A program made the position numbers and the translations under genes. Below, in pieces: positions 17,414 to 26,411 of a stretch of DNA of 61,040 nucleotides (position 1 is the first letter of the stretch; every line of letters begins with the position of its first letter). The DNA is from Vibrio sp. UBA2441. Lineage in GTDB: Bacteria; Pseudomonadota; Gammaproteobacteria; Enterobacterales; Vibrionaceae. Location of the stretch: the NCBI GenBank assembly GCA_002342685.1, contig DDQN01000041.1, positions 1-61,040 of the forward strand, in the 5' to 3' direction. The notes beneath the pieces were generated by a model. It did no database searches, was not told the origin of the DNA, and saw only the letters and a list, made by a program, of their open reading frames with translations.

Positions 17414-18580
17414 TTAACTTAATATTTGTGCTTCAGGTACGGTTTTCTTCCGTTCAACTTTAACAAATAGCGCCAAAATACCCATCACCGCCATCGCCCA
17501 GAAAACATTTGCTCCATACAATTCGTATCCCCACCCAGTGAGTGCTGTCATTAATGCCGTAAAAGCGCCCATAGGAATGGCATTATAGAGAGCCTGCAAC
17601 GGAACCATTTCATTCTCTTTGGCCTTTTGTATGTACCCAATCGCCGCAATATGTGCCGCTGCAAACGTAACACCATGCAATAACTGAACAAATGCTAATG
17701 CCCAAAGATCGGTAGTGGAAGCCGTCAAGCTCCAGCGAATAATGACGCCAACAGAAGCAAGAACAAACAAAGTGCGCAAACTCCATCCAGAAAAGAGCCT
17801 TTTGCTGGTCGCAAATACCGTTATCTCTGCGATAACCCCTAAGCTCCAGAGGTAGCCGATAATACTTTCGGCATGCCCCGCGTCCTTCCAGTAAATAGAA
17901 CTAAAGCTGTAATAAGCGGCGTGACTACCATGAAGTAAAGATAATAGGATAATAAATCTCAGCACTTCTTTATCACCAAGAAGAGCCATAAGCTTAGGCC
18001 TTTCTGAGCTTTCCTCACTGCTCGAAATTGGTGCTGGGTTTGGTGTTCGCATTGCCAATAATAAACCAACCGCCGTTCCAGCCAATGCAGTATGTACAAT
18101 CATATCAGTGCCGTAGAGCGAAACTAAATACCCAACGACAGTAGAGCCAGCAATGAAAGCAATAGACCCCCATAATCGAGTCCGGCCATAATCTAATACC
18201 TTCAACTTAGAATAATAGTTCGCCATTGCATCCGACAAAGGAATAGCAGGTCCGCAACAAGCATTGAACAAAACCGTCGCCAACGCCATTAACCAAAAAT
18301 TACCACCGGTAAAAAAATGGAACCAGAGAAAGATAACCGATAAGAAACTCAGCCAACGAATGGCAGGCAAAAGGTATTCTACTTTATGTAACCTGGGTGT
18401 TAGCACCAAATTAGCAACACATCTGGCAGCAAAGGCTATCCCCATAAGCAAACCAATGTCTCCCGCAGAGACCCCTTGGTCTTCAAACCAAAGCGCCCAA
18501 AAAGGAATATAAACGCCATAAGCGAAGAAGAAACCAATAAAATACTGTGAAATCCAGCCATACGGGGTTGGGGACAACAT
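17414..18580 (-). CDS. MFS transporter, HcaT-like
   Basis: A 388-residue major facilitator superfamily carrier with 12 predicted helices, of the 3-phenylpropionate/nucleoside:proton symporter type. The N-terminal sequence YFIGFFFAYGVYIPFWALWFEDQGVSAGDIG is characteristic of the HcaT subfamily. Also seen are RTRLWGSIAFIAGS and a loop rich in Ser and Glu (about residues 190-200) between the two six-helix halves. The ATG at 18580 has CAGG at suitable distance; a GTG five codons upstream overlaps this region. It is upstream of crbS on the same strand, separated by a terminator. The substrate is not known. Confidence 0.82.
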   Translation of the reverse strand: MLSPTPYGWISQYFIGFFFAYGVYIPFWALWFEDQGVSAGDIGLLMGIAFAARCVANLVLTPRLHKVEYLLPAIRWLSFLSVIFLWFHFFTGGNFWLMALATVLFNACCGPAIPLSDAMANYYSKLKVLDYGRTRLWGSIAFIAGSTVVGYLVSLYGTDMIVHTALAGTAVGLLLAMRTPNPAPISSSEESSERPKLMALLGDKEVLRFIILLSLLHGSHAAYYSFSSIYWKDAGHAESIIGYLWSLGVIAEITVFATSKRLFSGWSLRTLFVLASVGVIIRWSLTASTTDLWALAFVQLLHGVTFAAAHIAAIGYIQKAKENEMVPLQALYNAIPMGAFTALMTALTGWGYELYGANVFWAMAVMGILALFVKVERKKTVPEAQILS

Positions 18581-18824
18581 AATAAAACCTGACACTAGTA
18601 GTATGAATATTCGCGCACATTATGCCGCTGTTACCCGTATCAAAAAAGGGAATTATTTAACTAATTTCTTTCCCTAAATGTCACGGAACCGACTTAAATG
18701 ATCTTAAGAGTATATTTATGCGATCAGGAACAAAAAAATCCCCTTAATTCTGCCTTTCATTAGACCAAAGTCGTCTGGAGGAACAGGGCAAATAAGTCAG
18801 ACTTAGAGTAAGGATTCTTTACTG

Positions 18825-20666
18825 GTGTTATATCTTGTTATGCCTGATAAATTTAATATGCAATCTCCACCTTTTGATAGGCTCTCCCAAAATCAGCAAC
18901 TACAGCTGAGGTCGTCGCTTGATGTGGCATATTACCGAGAGAGAGAGACGCTTTTAAAACCAGGAGAGACCAGTGACCATGTCAACATTCTGATAAAAGG
19001 TGCAGTGGAAGAGCGCTCAGCAGATGACTCAGAAATATTTGCTCACTACGCCAATGATGACATTTTTGATATTCGATCGCAGTTTGAAGAAACTATCAAG
19101 CATAAGTACATCGCATTAGAAGACACTTTATCCTACCTTTTACCTAAACGTATTTTCCTAGAGCTATATAGTAAGAATGGAGAGTTTGCGGCCTACTTCG
19201 ACAATAATCTGGCAAAAAGACAAGAACTCATTGAAGCCGCACAGCAGCAACAGAATTTGGCTGAATTCATTCTGACCAAAGTCGATGATTCTATTTATCA
19301 CCCACCGCTAATTCTACAGCCAGACCTTGCTCTGGTGGACGTAACAAAACAGCTTAAAGAGAACGGAGTTGATGCCGCATTAGTTAAACTAAATAAAGAT
19401 GACCCTCGAATAAAGAAAAATGATGGAGACTATCCATACGGAATTGTTACCCGAACGAATATGTTACACGCCGTTATGTTAGATGAACTTCCGTTAAATA
19501 CTCAAGTGGGTGATATTGCCACGTTTCCGGTATTCCATGTCGATGATGGAGACTTTCTGTTTAATGCCATGATCACGATGACCAAGCAAAAAATGAAACG
19601 CGTTATGGTTTGCTGTGGGAATGAAGCGGTCGGAATGCTGGATATGACGCAGATATTGAGTGCTTTCTCAACCCACTCCCACGTATTAAGCCTCAGTATT
19701 GCCAGAGCGACAACAATTGAAGAACTTGCATTGGCAGCCAACAGGCAGCGACATTTAGTAGAAAGCCTATTAACCAACGGGATCAGAACTCGATTCATTA
19801 TGCAGCTCATCTCTGCAGTTAATGAACAGATCATCGAAAAAGCATTTGAATTAACGGTACCACCCGCACTTCATGATGAGGTTTGCCTCATTGTTCTGGG
19901 TTCTGAAGGTCGAGGCGAGCAGATATTAAAAACGGATCAAGACAATGCGCTTATCGTCAAAGATGGTCTGGATTGGCCTAACATGGATCAAGTGATGGAA
20001 AACCTTACCCATACGCTGTTGCAATTAGGGTATCCGCTGTGTCCCGGAAAAGTTATGGTCAATAACACTGAATGGGTAAAGAACCAGACTGAATGGAAAA
20101 CAACACTCCAATCATGGGTAAGAAAAGCACATGCCGAACAGGTCATGAAAATTGCTATCGTTGCTGACGCTCATGCTGTCGCCGGAAACAAATCACTATT
20201 ACCACCTATAAAACAACACCTTATTAAGCTAATGGCCAATCAAGACTTAATCCTGACTGAATTTACTAGGCCTGCACTAAATTTTTCAATCCCTTTAACT
20301 CTATTTGGCAATGTCAAAACCTCAAAATCCGGTGTTGACCTGAAACAAGGTGGCATATTTCCTATTGTGCACGGTGTGCGGGCACTGACTTTAGAAAATG
20401 CGCTCAAAGAAACGAATACCTTTGAACGAATAGATGCACTGCAAAAAGACAGAGTCCTAGAAAAAGAAACCGCTGATAATCTATCCGAAGCACTCAAGTT
20501 ATTTTTTAAACTACGTTTGGCACAACAACTCGCATTGAATCATAGCCACAATAAAATCGATCTCAAGTTACTAGACAGAACCGAACGAGATTTACTCCGT
20601 CATAGCCTCCATGTGGTGAAAAAATTTAAACAATGGCTTGGCTACCACTACCAAATCCGAGAGTGA
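18825..20666 (+). CDS. cNMP-binding / CBS / DUF294 nucleotidyltransferase-like protein
   Basis: A 613-residue cytosolic multidomain protein. Order: a cyclic-nucleotide-binding-like domain (about 10-130), two CBS domains (about 160-285, with the PYGIVTRTNML and AVGMLDMTQIL strands), then DUF294. DUF294 contains the nucleotidyltransferase motif GSEGRGEQILKTDQDNAL, with the GS and D-x-D residues that bind nucleotide and metal, followed by the DUF294 C-terminal helical domain. The layout recalls GlnD-type signalling enzymes. It is followed 21 bp later by a DEDDh exonuclease and then acs, a conserved grouping. The start is uncertain: GTG 18825 has AAGGA 10 nt upstream, and ATG 18840 is possible. 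Confidence 0.85.
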   Translation: MLYLVMPDKFNMQSPPFDRLSQNQQLQLRSSLDVAYYRERETLLKPGETSDHVNILIKGAVEERSADDSEIFAHYANDDIFDIRSQFEETIKHKYIALEDTLSYLLPKRIFLELYSKNGEFAAYFDNNLAKRQELIEAAQQQQNLAEFILTKVDDSIYHPPLILQPDLALVDVTKQLKENGVDAALVKLNKDDPRIKKNDGDYPYGIVTRTNMLHAVMLDELPLNTQVGDIATFPVFHVDDGDFLFNAMITMTKQKMKRVMVCCGNEAVGMLDMTQILSAFSTHSHVLSLSIARATTIEELALAANRQRHLVESLLTNGIRTRFIMQLISAVNEQIIEKAFELTVPPALHDEVCLIVLGSEGRGEQILKTDQDNALIVKDGLDWPNMDQVMENLTHTLLQLGYPLCPGKVMVNNTEWVKNQTEWKTTLQSWVRKAHAEQVMKIAIVADAHAVAGNKSLLPPIKQHLIKLMANQDLILTEFTRPALNFSIPLTLFGNVKTSKSGVDLKQGGIFPIVHGVRALTLENALKETNTFERIDALQKDRVLEKETADNLSEALKLFFKLRLAQQLALNHSHNKIDLKLLDRTERDLLRHSLHVVKKFKQWLGYHYQIRE

Positions 20667-20687
20667 CGTAAAAACTCAGGTATATAT

Positions 20688-21323
20688 ATGAATTGGTTAA
20701 CTAGACGCTGGTGGTATTACAAATTAAAAGGCTCCTCTTACCGAGCTCTTTTTAGTGCGCCTGAGCATAAAGAATTTGTTTCTTTAGATTGTGAAACCAC
20801 CAGCTTAGATCCGCAGCGAGCAGAACTTGTTACCATAGCGGCAACAAAAATTATCGATAATCGCATCATTACCAGTGAACCATTTTATGTCAGGCTTCGG
20901 GCACCTCAATCTCTCGACTCTGGTTCGGTTCGAATTCATCGTATTCGTCATCAGGATCTTATCGATGGCATAGGTGAGAAGGAAGCAATATGCGCACTGT
21001 TAGAGTTTATCGGTAACCGCCCTCTGGTTGGATACCATATTCGCTATGACAAAACTATTTTAGACATCGCATGCCATAAGCACTTGGGTTTTCCACTGCC
21101 TAATTCATTGATAGAAGTAAGCCATATTTATCACGAAAAACTAGAGCGACACTTACCTAACGCCTACTTCGACCTTAGTTTAGATGCCATCTGCAAACAT
21201 TTAGGCCTTCCAGAACAGGATAATAAACACGATGCCCTGCAAGATGCGATTTCTGCGGCCTTAGTATACGTACGACTAACCTACGGCGACCTGCCACCAC
21301 TAACCTCTGCTTACTTGCGTTGA
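20688..21323 (+). CDS. DnaQ-like 3'-5' exonuclease (DEDDh)
   Basis: A 211-residue exonuclease related to the proofreading subunit of DNA polymerase III and to RNase T. The Exo I motif LDCETTSLDP near residue 28 supplies the DE pair. Exo II is seen at about 100-115 (GYHIRYDKTILD). Exo III HDALQDA at about 180 gives the DEDDh His and Asp. It lies 21 bp after the DUF294 gene with an independent start and is probably co-transcribed. Its substrate is not known; pairing with DUF294/CBS proteins near acs occurs in other proteobacteria. Confidence 0.85.
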   Translation: MNWLTRRWWYYKLKGSSYRALFSAPEHKEFVSLDCETTSLDPQRAELVTIAATKIIDNRIITSEPFYVRLRAPQSLDSGSVRIHRIRHQDLIDGIGEKEAICALLEFIGNRPLVGYHIRYDKTILDIACHKHLGFPLPNSLIEVSHIYHEKLERHLPNAYFDLSLDAICKHLGLPEQDNKHDALQDAISAALVYVRLTYGDLPPLTSAYLR

Positions 21324-21374
21324 AGTGACGACCGGAAACAAGAGAAGGGATTACCGGTAATCGGTTCCCGATTC

Positions 21375-21479
21375 CCCATAACCCATCACCTATTACCCAT
21401 CACCTATACCCCATTACCTATTGCCTATTGCCTATTGCCTATTGCCTATTACCGATTACCGATTACCGATTACCGATTC
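21375..21479. repeat. Fifteen-unit heptamer tandem array
   Basis: Fifteen consecutive 7-bp units in perfect phase, with consensus CCNATTR. Unit types appear as sub-blocks: CCCATAA, CCCATCA, CCTATTA and CCCATTA first, then four CCTATTG, one CCTATTA, three CCGATTA and CCGATTC. It occupies the 342-bp space between the exonuclease gene and acs (21324-21665). The rest of that space is the AT-rich acs promoter region, where no operator was recognised. Successive blocks of identical variants suggest growth by slippage. Confidence 0.9.
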
Positions 21480-21665
21480 TCCCATCACCTTTATCCTAAA
21501 GTCTAATTGAGAAAAACCGCTTTATAACCGACAGTTACAACACTAAAAAGCGTCTATGCTTAGTTTAATAAATATTTGGCGCATTGGATTATCATCTCTA
21601 TGACAATCAAAATGCCCAATTTAATAAGCTCAACGGAAGTTTGCTGAATCACAAGGAGAGAAGCA

Positions 21666-23612
21666 ATGAGTGTGCATTTACATCCGGTCAAAGAAAATAT
21701 TAAAGCCCAGACCCACGCTGATAACGACACCTACCTGTCCATGTACCAACAATCAGTCAGCAACCCAGAAGGATTCTGGGGGGAGCATGGAAAAATTGTT
21801 GATTGGATAAAACCCTTCACCCAAGTAAAAAGCACGTCATTTGATACAGGACATGTTGATATTCGTTGGTTTGAAGACGGCACATTAAACGTGTCAGCAA
21901 ACTGTATCGATCGCCATCTTGAGAAGCGCGGTGATGAAGTCGCCATTATCTGGGAAGGTGACGATCCTACTAAAGACAGAACCTTAACTTTCCATGAACT
22001 TCATAAAGAAGTCTGCCGCTTTTCTAACGCATTGAAAGAAGCTGGTGTTAGTAAGGGCGATGTCGTATGCCTTTATATGCCAATGGTACCTGAAGCTGCC
22101 GTTGCTATGCTTGCTTGTACCCGAATTGGTGCCGTCCATACGGTTGTGTTTGGTGGTTTCTCCCCAGAAGCATTATCTGGAAGAATTATTGATTCTAATG
22201 CAAAAGTTGTCATTACCGCAGATGAAGGGGTTCGCGCCGGACGTGCTGTACCACTAAAGAAAAATGTCGATGAGGCGCTTAATAACCCTGGAGTAAAAAG
22301 CATCTCTAAAGTGTTAGTCCTAAAGCGCACTGGTGGTGATGTAGAGTGGAAGGAAGGTCGTGATGTTTGGTGGCATGAAGCGACAGAGAATGTCTCTGAC
22401 GATTGCCCACCAGAAGAGATGAACGCAGAAGACCCTCTATTTATTCTTTATACCTCAGGATCAACAGGCAAACCTAAAGGGGTATTGCATACAACAGGCG
22501 GATACCTTGTTTATGCGACCATGACCTTTAAATATGTTTTTGATTATAACGAAACTGATACTTTCTGGTGTACCGCTGATGTTGGTTGGATTACGGGTCA
22601 TACCTACCTTGTTTACGGCCCTCTTTCAAATGGCGCTAAAACTATTTTATTTGAAGGCGTGCCAAACTATCCAAATACCAGCCGCATGAGTGAAGTTGTC
22701 GACAAGCATCAGGTGTCGATTCTATATACCGCACCCACCGCCATTCGTGCATTAATGGCCAAAGGCAACGAAGCGATTGAAGGTACAACACGAGACAGCT
22801 TGCGCATCATGGGCTCCGTAGGTGAACCTATTAACCCCGAAGCGTGGGAGTGGTATTACAAAACGATTGGTAATGAAAAATCACCGATTGTCGACACGTG
22901 GTGGCAGACTGAAACTGGCGGTATTTTGATTACACCGCTTCCAGGCGCTACGGATCTTAAGCCCGGATCAGCTACCCGTCCTTTCTTTGGTGTGCAACCT
23001 GCACTGGTTGATAATATGGGCAATATTGTTGATGGTGCCACAGAAGGTAACTTAGTTATCCTTGATTCATGGCCAGGACAAATGCGCTCAGTATATGGCG
23101 ACCATGACCGCTTCGAACAAACCTATTTTTCTACTTTCAAAGGCATGTACTTTACCGGAGATGGTGCTCGACGTGATGAAGACGGTTACTACTGGATCAC
23201 TGGACGTGTCGATGATGTTCTCAATGTATCCGGTCACCGAATGGGGACCGCAGAGATCGAGTCAGCATTGGTTGCATTTAGTAAGATCGCAGAAGCGGCC
23301 ATTGTGGGTGTTCCCCATGACATCAAAGGCCAAGCGATTTACGCTTACATCACGTTAAATGATGGTGAATATCCAAGTGCTGAACTTCATAAAGAAGTAA
23401 AAGATTGGGTACGCAAAGAGATAGGTCCAATCGCCACACCAGATGTACTGCACTGGACTGACTCTCTGCCAAAAACTCGTTCGGGTAAGATCATGCGCCG
23501 AATATTGCGCAAGATCGCCACAGGTGACACCGGAAATCTAGGTGATACTTCGACACTTGCTGACCCAAGTGTAGTGGACAAGTTAATCGCAGAAAAAGAA
23601 GAAATGTCTTAA
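21666..23612 (+). CDS. acs: Acetyl-CoA synthetase
   Basis: Activates acetate to acetyl-CoA via acetyl-AMP, allowing scavenging of low acetate. The 648-residue ANL-superfamily enzyme shows the P-loop YTSGSTGKPKG, the DVGWITGHTY and TWWQTETGG motifs, the hinge region YWITGRVDDVLNVSGHR, and the catalytic, acetylatable lysine in PKTRSGKIMRR near residue 609. The ATG has the strong ribosome-binding site AAGGAGAGAAGC. Regulation by the CrbS/CrbR system encoded nearby is expected from V. cholerae. A strong terminator follows. Confidence 0.97.
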   Translation: MSVHLHPVKENIKAQTHADNDTYLSMYQQSVSNPEGFWGEHGKIVDWIKPFTQVKSTSFDTGHVDIRWFEDGTLNVSANCIDRHLEKRGDEVAIIWEGDDPTKDRTLTFHELHKEVCRFSNALKEAGVSKGDVVCLYMPMVPEAAVAMLACTRIGAVHTVVFGGFSPEALSGRIIDSNAKVVITADEGVRAGRAVPLKKNVDEALNNPGVKSISKVLVLKRTGGDVEWKEGRDVWWHEATENVSDDCPPEEMNAEDPLFILYTSGSTGKPKGVLHTTGGYLVYATMTFKYVFDYNETDTFWCTADVGWITGHTYLVYGPLSNGAKTILFEGVPNYPNTSRMSEVVDKHQVSILYTAPTAIRALMAKGNEAIEGTTRDSLRIMGSVGEPINPEAWEWYYKTIGNEKSPIVDTWWQTETGGILITPLPGATDLKPGSATRPFFGVQPALVDNMGNIVDGATEGNLVILDSWPGQMRSVYGDHDRFEQTYFSTFKGMYFTGDGARRDEDGYYWITGRVDDVLNVSGHRMGTAEIESALVAFSKIAEAAIVGVPHDIKGQAIYAYITLNDGEYPSAELHKEVKDWVRKEIGPIATPDVLHWTDSLPKTRSGKIMRRILRKIATGDTGNLGDTSTLADPSVVDKLIAEKEEMS

Positions 23613-23642
23613 CCCACCGTTTTGCCTGTAAAATAGAATACT

Positions 23643-23672
23643 ACCGCCACACTCGTGGCGGTTTTTATTTTT
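23643..23672 (+). terminator. Intrinsic terminator of acs
   Basis: An 8-bp stem ACCGCCAC/GTGGCGGT with a 4-nt loop is followed by TTTTATTTTTAT, 30 nt after the acs stop codon. Confidence 0.93.
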
Positions 23673-23812
23673 ATACCTGAGATTACTGATTAATTATGTC
23701 AATTCCTCTGTCAAACCCAGTACCTAACAACTACGATTAACCATACATATTGTGATGTTATATATCGAAAAATGTTAACTCGGTTACAAATCGACATACC
23801 CAACCATGGAGA

Positions 23813-23866
23813 TTAGACCAGTAAATTGCTGCTATTTGCTGTGAATTAACTATAATCTTGGTCTAA
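23813..23866 (+). promoter_or_regulatory. Probable aroQ-accBC promoter flanked by an inverted repeat
   Basis: A consensus -10 box TATAAT (23851-23856) stands 19 bp after a -35-like TTGCTG (23826-23831). The pair is bracketed by a perfect 8-bp inverted repeat, TTAGACCA (23813-23820) and TGGTCTAA (23859-23866). The remainder of the 354-bp acs-aroQ gap (23613-23966) shows only the acs terminator and AT-rich sequence. Confidence 0.5.
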
Positions 23867-23966
23867 AGTGATGATTGACTGAATTTAAGCTAGAAAATAA
23901 CCATAAATACTCGTGAATATGAGAGTATTTTAAATTTCACTCAAGTTAATGGAAGATAACCTCAAG

Positions 23967-24419
23967 ATGCCAGCAAAGTTACGCATTCTGCTCTTAAACG
24001 GGCCAAATCTTAATCTACTTGGTGTGCGTGAACCTGGGCACTATGGTTCACAAACGCTGGATCAGATTGTTGATAGCTTAGTAAATCAAGCCTCACAGTC
24101 AGATGTAGCACTTCAGCATCTTCAGTCTAATAGAGAATATGAGCTCATTGAGGCTATCCATAATGCGTATGATAAATACGACTTTATCATCATTAACCCT
24201 GCGGCGTTTACGCACACCAGCGTCGCAATTCGAGACGCCCTATTAGGTGTCGCGATCCCATTTATTGAAGTGCACCTTTCCAATGTGCACGCTCGGGAAC
24301 CATTTCGTCATCACTCTTATTTAAGTGATAAGGCCGTAGGCGTCATCTGTGGATTAGGCGCTCAAGGTTACCAATTTGCTTTGACTGCAGCGATAAATCA
24401 GCTTCAGTCAAAATCGTAA
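23967..24419 (+). CDS. aroQ: 3-dehydroquinate dehydratase, type II
   Basis: Converts 3-dehydroquinate to 3-dehydroshikimate in the shikimate pathway; type II enzymes are small flavodoxin-like dodecamers. The family opening LLLNGPNLNLLGVREPGHYG contains the catalytic Tyr and Arg. Also visible are QSNREYELIEAIH, NPAAFTHTSVAIRDAL and EVHLSNVHAREPFRHHS with the active-site His. The ATG at 23967 (150 residues) is chosen over the ATG at 23949 for family length and the GGAAGA 10 nt upstream. It heads the aroQ-accB-accC operon, with accB 65 bp downstream. Confidence 0.96.
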   Translation: MPAKLRILLLNGPNLNLLGVREPGHYGSQTLDQIVDSLVNQASQSDVALQHLQSNREYELIEAIHNAYDKYDFIIINPAAFTHTSVAIRDALLGVAIPFIEVHLSNVHAREPFRHHSYLSDKAVGVICGLGAQGYQFALTAAINQLQSKS

Positions 24420-24484
24420 AGAACTAATATCGTTTAGCCCTGTCATAGTGCTAATAACGTTTAACAGACAAAGAGAAAGAAAAG

Positions 24485-24946
24485 ATGGATATTCGTAAAA
24501 TTAAAAAACTAATCGAACTGGTTGAAGAATCTGGAATCGCTGAACTAGAAATTTCTGAAGGCGAAGAGTCCGTACGCATCAGTCGCAACCACACTGGACC
24601 AGCAGCAGCTCCGGTACAATATGCAGCTGCACCAATGATGGCACCTGCACAAGCGCCAGTACAAACTGCAGCACCAGTTGAAGCACCAGCAGAAGCGCCA
24701 GCAGAACCAGCAGGTCATAAAGTTCTTTCTCCAATGGTAGGTACTTTTTACCGTTCACCAAGTCCAGAAGCAAAAGCGTTTGTAGAAATTGGTCAATCAG
24801 TTACCGCTGGTGAAACTATCTGTATCGTTGAAGCAATGAAAATGATGAACCAAATCGAAGCTGACAAATCAGGTGTTGTGACTGCAATACTTGTTGAAGA
24901 TGGCGCAACTGTTGAGTTCGATCAACCACTTGTTGTTGTCGAATAA
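24485..24946 (+). CDS. accB: Biotin carboxyl carrier protein of acetyl-CoA carboxylase
   Basis: Carries the biotin that shuttles CO2 between AccC and AccAD in the first step of fatty acid synthesis. The N-terminal ~35 residues (MDIRKIKKLIELVEESG) are the AccC-interacting region. An Ala/Pro-rich flexible linker (about 38-78) precedes the biotinyl domain. The biotinylated Lys lies in EAMKMMNQIEADKSG near residue 119, and the thumb-type SPMVGTFYRSPSPEAKAFVE is present. Length 153. It is followed by accC 15 bp downstream in the usual accBC operon. Confidence 0.97.
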   Translation: MDIRKIKKLIELVEESGIAELEISEGEESVRISRNHTGPAAAPVQYAAAPMMAPAQAPVQTAAPVEAPAEAPAEPAGHKVLSPMVGTFYRSPSPEAKAFVEIGQSVTAGETICIVEAMKMMNQIEADKSGVVTAILVEDGATVEFDQPLVVVE

Positions 24947-24961
24947 TAGAGGTTAGTCACT

Positions 24962-26308
24962 ATGCTAGATAAATTAGTCATCGCGAACCGAGGTGAAATT
25001 GCACTTCGTATACTTCGCGCATGTAAAGAGCTTGGTATTAAGACCGTAGCAGTTCACTCAACAGCTGACAGAGATCTTAAGCATGTATTGCTGGCAGATG
25101 AAGCTATCTGTATTGGTCCAGCCAGAGGTATTGATAGTTATTTAAATATCCCTCGTATTATTTCTGCTGCAGAAGTTACTGGTGCTATCGCAATTCACCC
25201 AGGTTATGGCTTCCTTTCAGAAAACGCTGATTTTGCAGAGCAAGTTGAACGTAGCGGGTTTATTTTTGTCGGCCCTAAAGCGGAAACTATTCGCATCATG
25301 GGTGACAAGGTTTCCGCAATTACTTCTATGAAGAAAGCAGGTGTTCCTTGCGTGCCTGGTTCTGATGGCCCGCTTGATGACAACGAAATCGCCAATAAAG
25401 CTCATGCTAAACGTATCGGTTATCCGGTAATCATCAAAGCCTCTGGTGGTGGTGGTGGCCGTGGTATGCGCGTCGTTCGTAGTGAGCCAGAGTTGGTTGA
25501 AGCTATAGCCATGACGCGTGCAGAAGCAAAAGCGGCGTTTAACAATGATGTTGTTTATATGGAGAAATTCCTTGAAAATCCACGTCACGTTGAAGTTCAG
25601 GTTATTGCCGACGGGCAAGGTGGCGCTATTCACTTAGGTGAGCGTGACTGCTCAATGCAACGTCGTCACCAAAAAGTTGTGGAAGAAGCTCCTGCTCCGG
25701 GTATTACCGAAGAGATGCGTAAATACATCGGTGAGCGTTGTACTCGTGCTTGTATTGAGATTGGTTATCGTGGTGCAGGTACATTTGAATTTCTATATGA
25801 GAATGGTGAGTTCTACTTTATTGAAATGAATACACGTATTCAGGTAGAACATCCAGTCACTGAAATGGTAACAGGTGTTGACCTAATTAAAGAGCAACTA
25901 CGTGTTGCCGCAGGCCAACCTTTATCTTTCACACAAGATGATATTAAAATTCGTGGCCACGCTATTGAATGCCGTATCAACGCTGAAGATCCAGTCCGCT
26001 TCTTACCTTGTCCGGGCACAATAGATCGTTTCCACGCTCCGGGCGGCATGGGTGTACGCTGGGAATCGCATATCTATACCGGATATACCGTTCCACCACA
26101 CTATGATTCCATGATAGGAAAACTAATCACCTTTGGTGAGAATCGTGATGTTGCCATCGCACGTATGAAAAATGCGCTTGGAGAAATGATTGTTGAAGGC
26201 ATCAAAACTAACGTCTCTCTTCAACAAGAAATTATGAATGATGAAAACTTCCAACATGGTGGTGCAAACATTCATTACCTAGAGAAAAAACTAGGTATTC
26301 ATAAATAA
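24962..26308 (+). CDS. accC: Biotin carboxylase subunit of acetyl-CoA carboxylase
   Basis: ATP-dependent carboxylation of biotin on AccB. The 448 residues show the N-terminal biotin carboxylase fold (KLVIANRGEIALRILRACKELGI), the ATP-grasp glycine loop KASGGGGGRGMR, the catalytic ERDCSMQRRHQKVVEEAPAP segment, and EMNTRIQVEHPVTEMVTG with the active-site Glu and Arg. The ribosome-binding site is AGAGG. A strong terminator follows. In other vibrios prmA is expected nearby downstream; here queE and a rearranged block intervene. Confidence 0.97.
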   Translation: MLDKLVIANRGEIALRILRACKELGIKTVAVHSTADRDLKHVLLADEAICIGPARGIDSYLNIPRIISAAEVTGAIAIHPGYGFLSENADFAEQVERSGFIFVGPKAETIRIMGDKVSAITSMKKAGVPCVPGSDGPLDDNEIANKAHAKRIGYPVIIKASGGGGGRGMRVVRSEPELVEAIAMTRAEAKAAFNNDVVYMEKFLENPRHVEVQVIADGQGGAIHLGERDCSMQRRHQKVVEEAPAPGITEEMRKYIGERCTRACIEIGYRGAGTFEFLYENGEFYFIEMNTRIQVEHPVTEMVTGVDLIKEQLRVAAGQPLSFTQDDIKIRGHAIECRINAEDPVRFLPCPGTIDRFHAPGGMGVRWESHIYTGYTVPPHYDSMIGKLITFGENRDVAIARMKNALGEMIVEGIKTNVSLQQEIMNDENFQHGGANIHYLEKKLGIHK

Positions 26309-26327
26309 AGTCTTTGCTTGATTCATT

Positions 26328-26360
26328 AAAAAACGGTCTCCTATTGGAGACCGTTTTTTT
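26328..26360. terminator. Bidirectional terminator between accC and queE
   Basis: A symmetrical stem AAAAAACGGTCTCC/GGAGACCGTTTTTT with a 4-nt loop gives a T-run on both strands. It lies 20 nt after the accC stop codon and 52 nt beyond the end of queE, so it can serve both convergent operons. Confidence 0.93.
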
Positions 26361-26411
26361 ATATGGCACTGATCTAGCTAAATAGCGTTGATTAATCAAA
26401 CTAGGACCCTA

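Noticed and set aside
21375..21479. CRISPR array
   Set aside because: The units are 7 bp and directly adjacent, with no unique spacers and no cas genes in the window.
25217..25633. 138-codon minus-strand ORF inside accC
   Set aside because: It is antisense to the conserved biotin carboxylase core and is a shadow of its codon bias.
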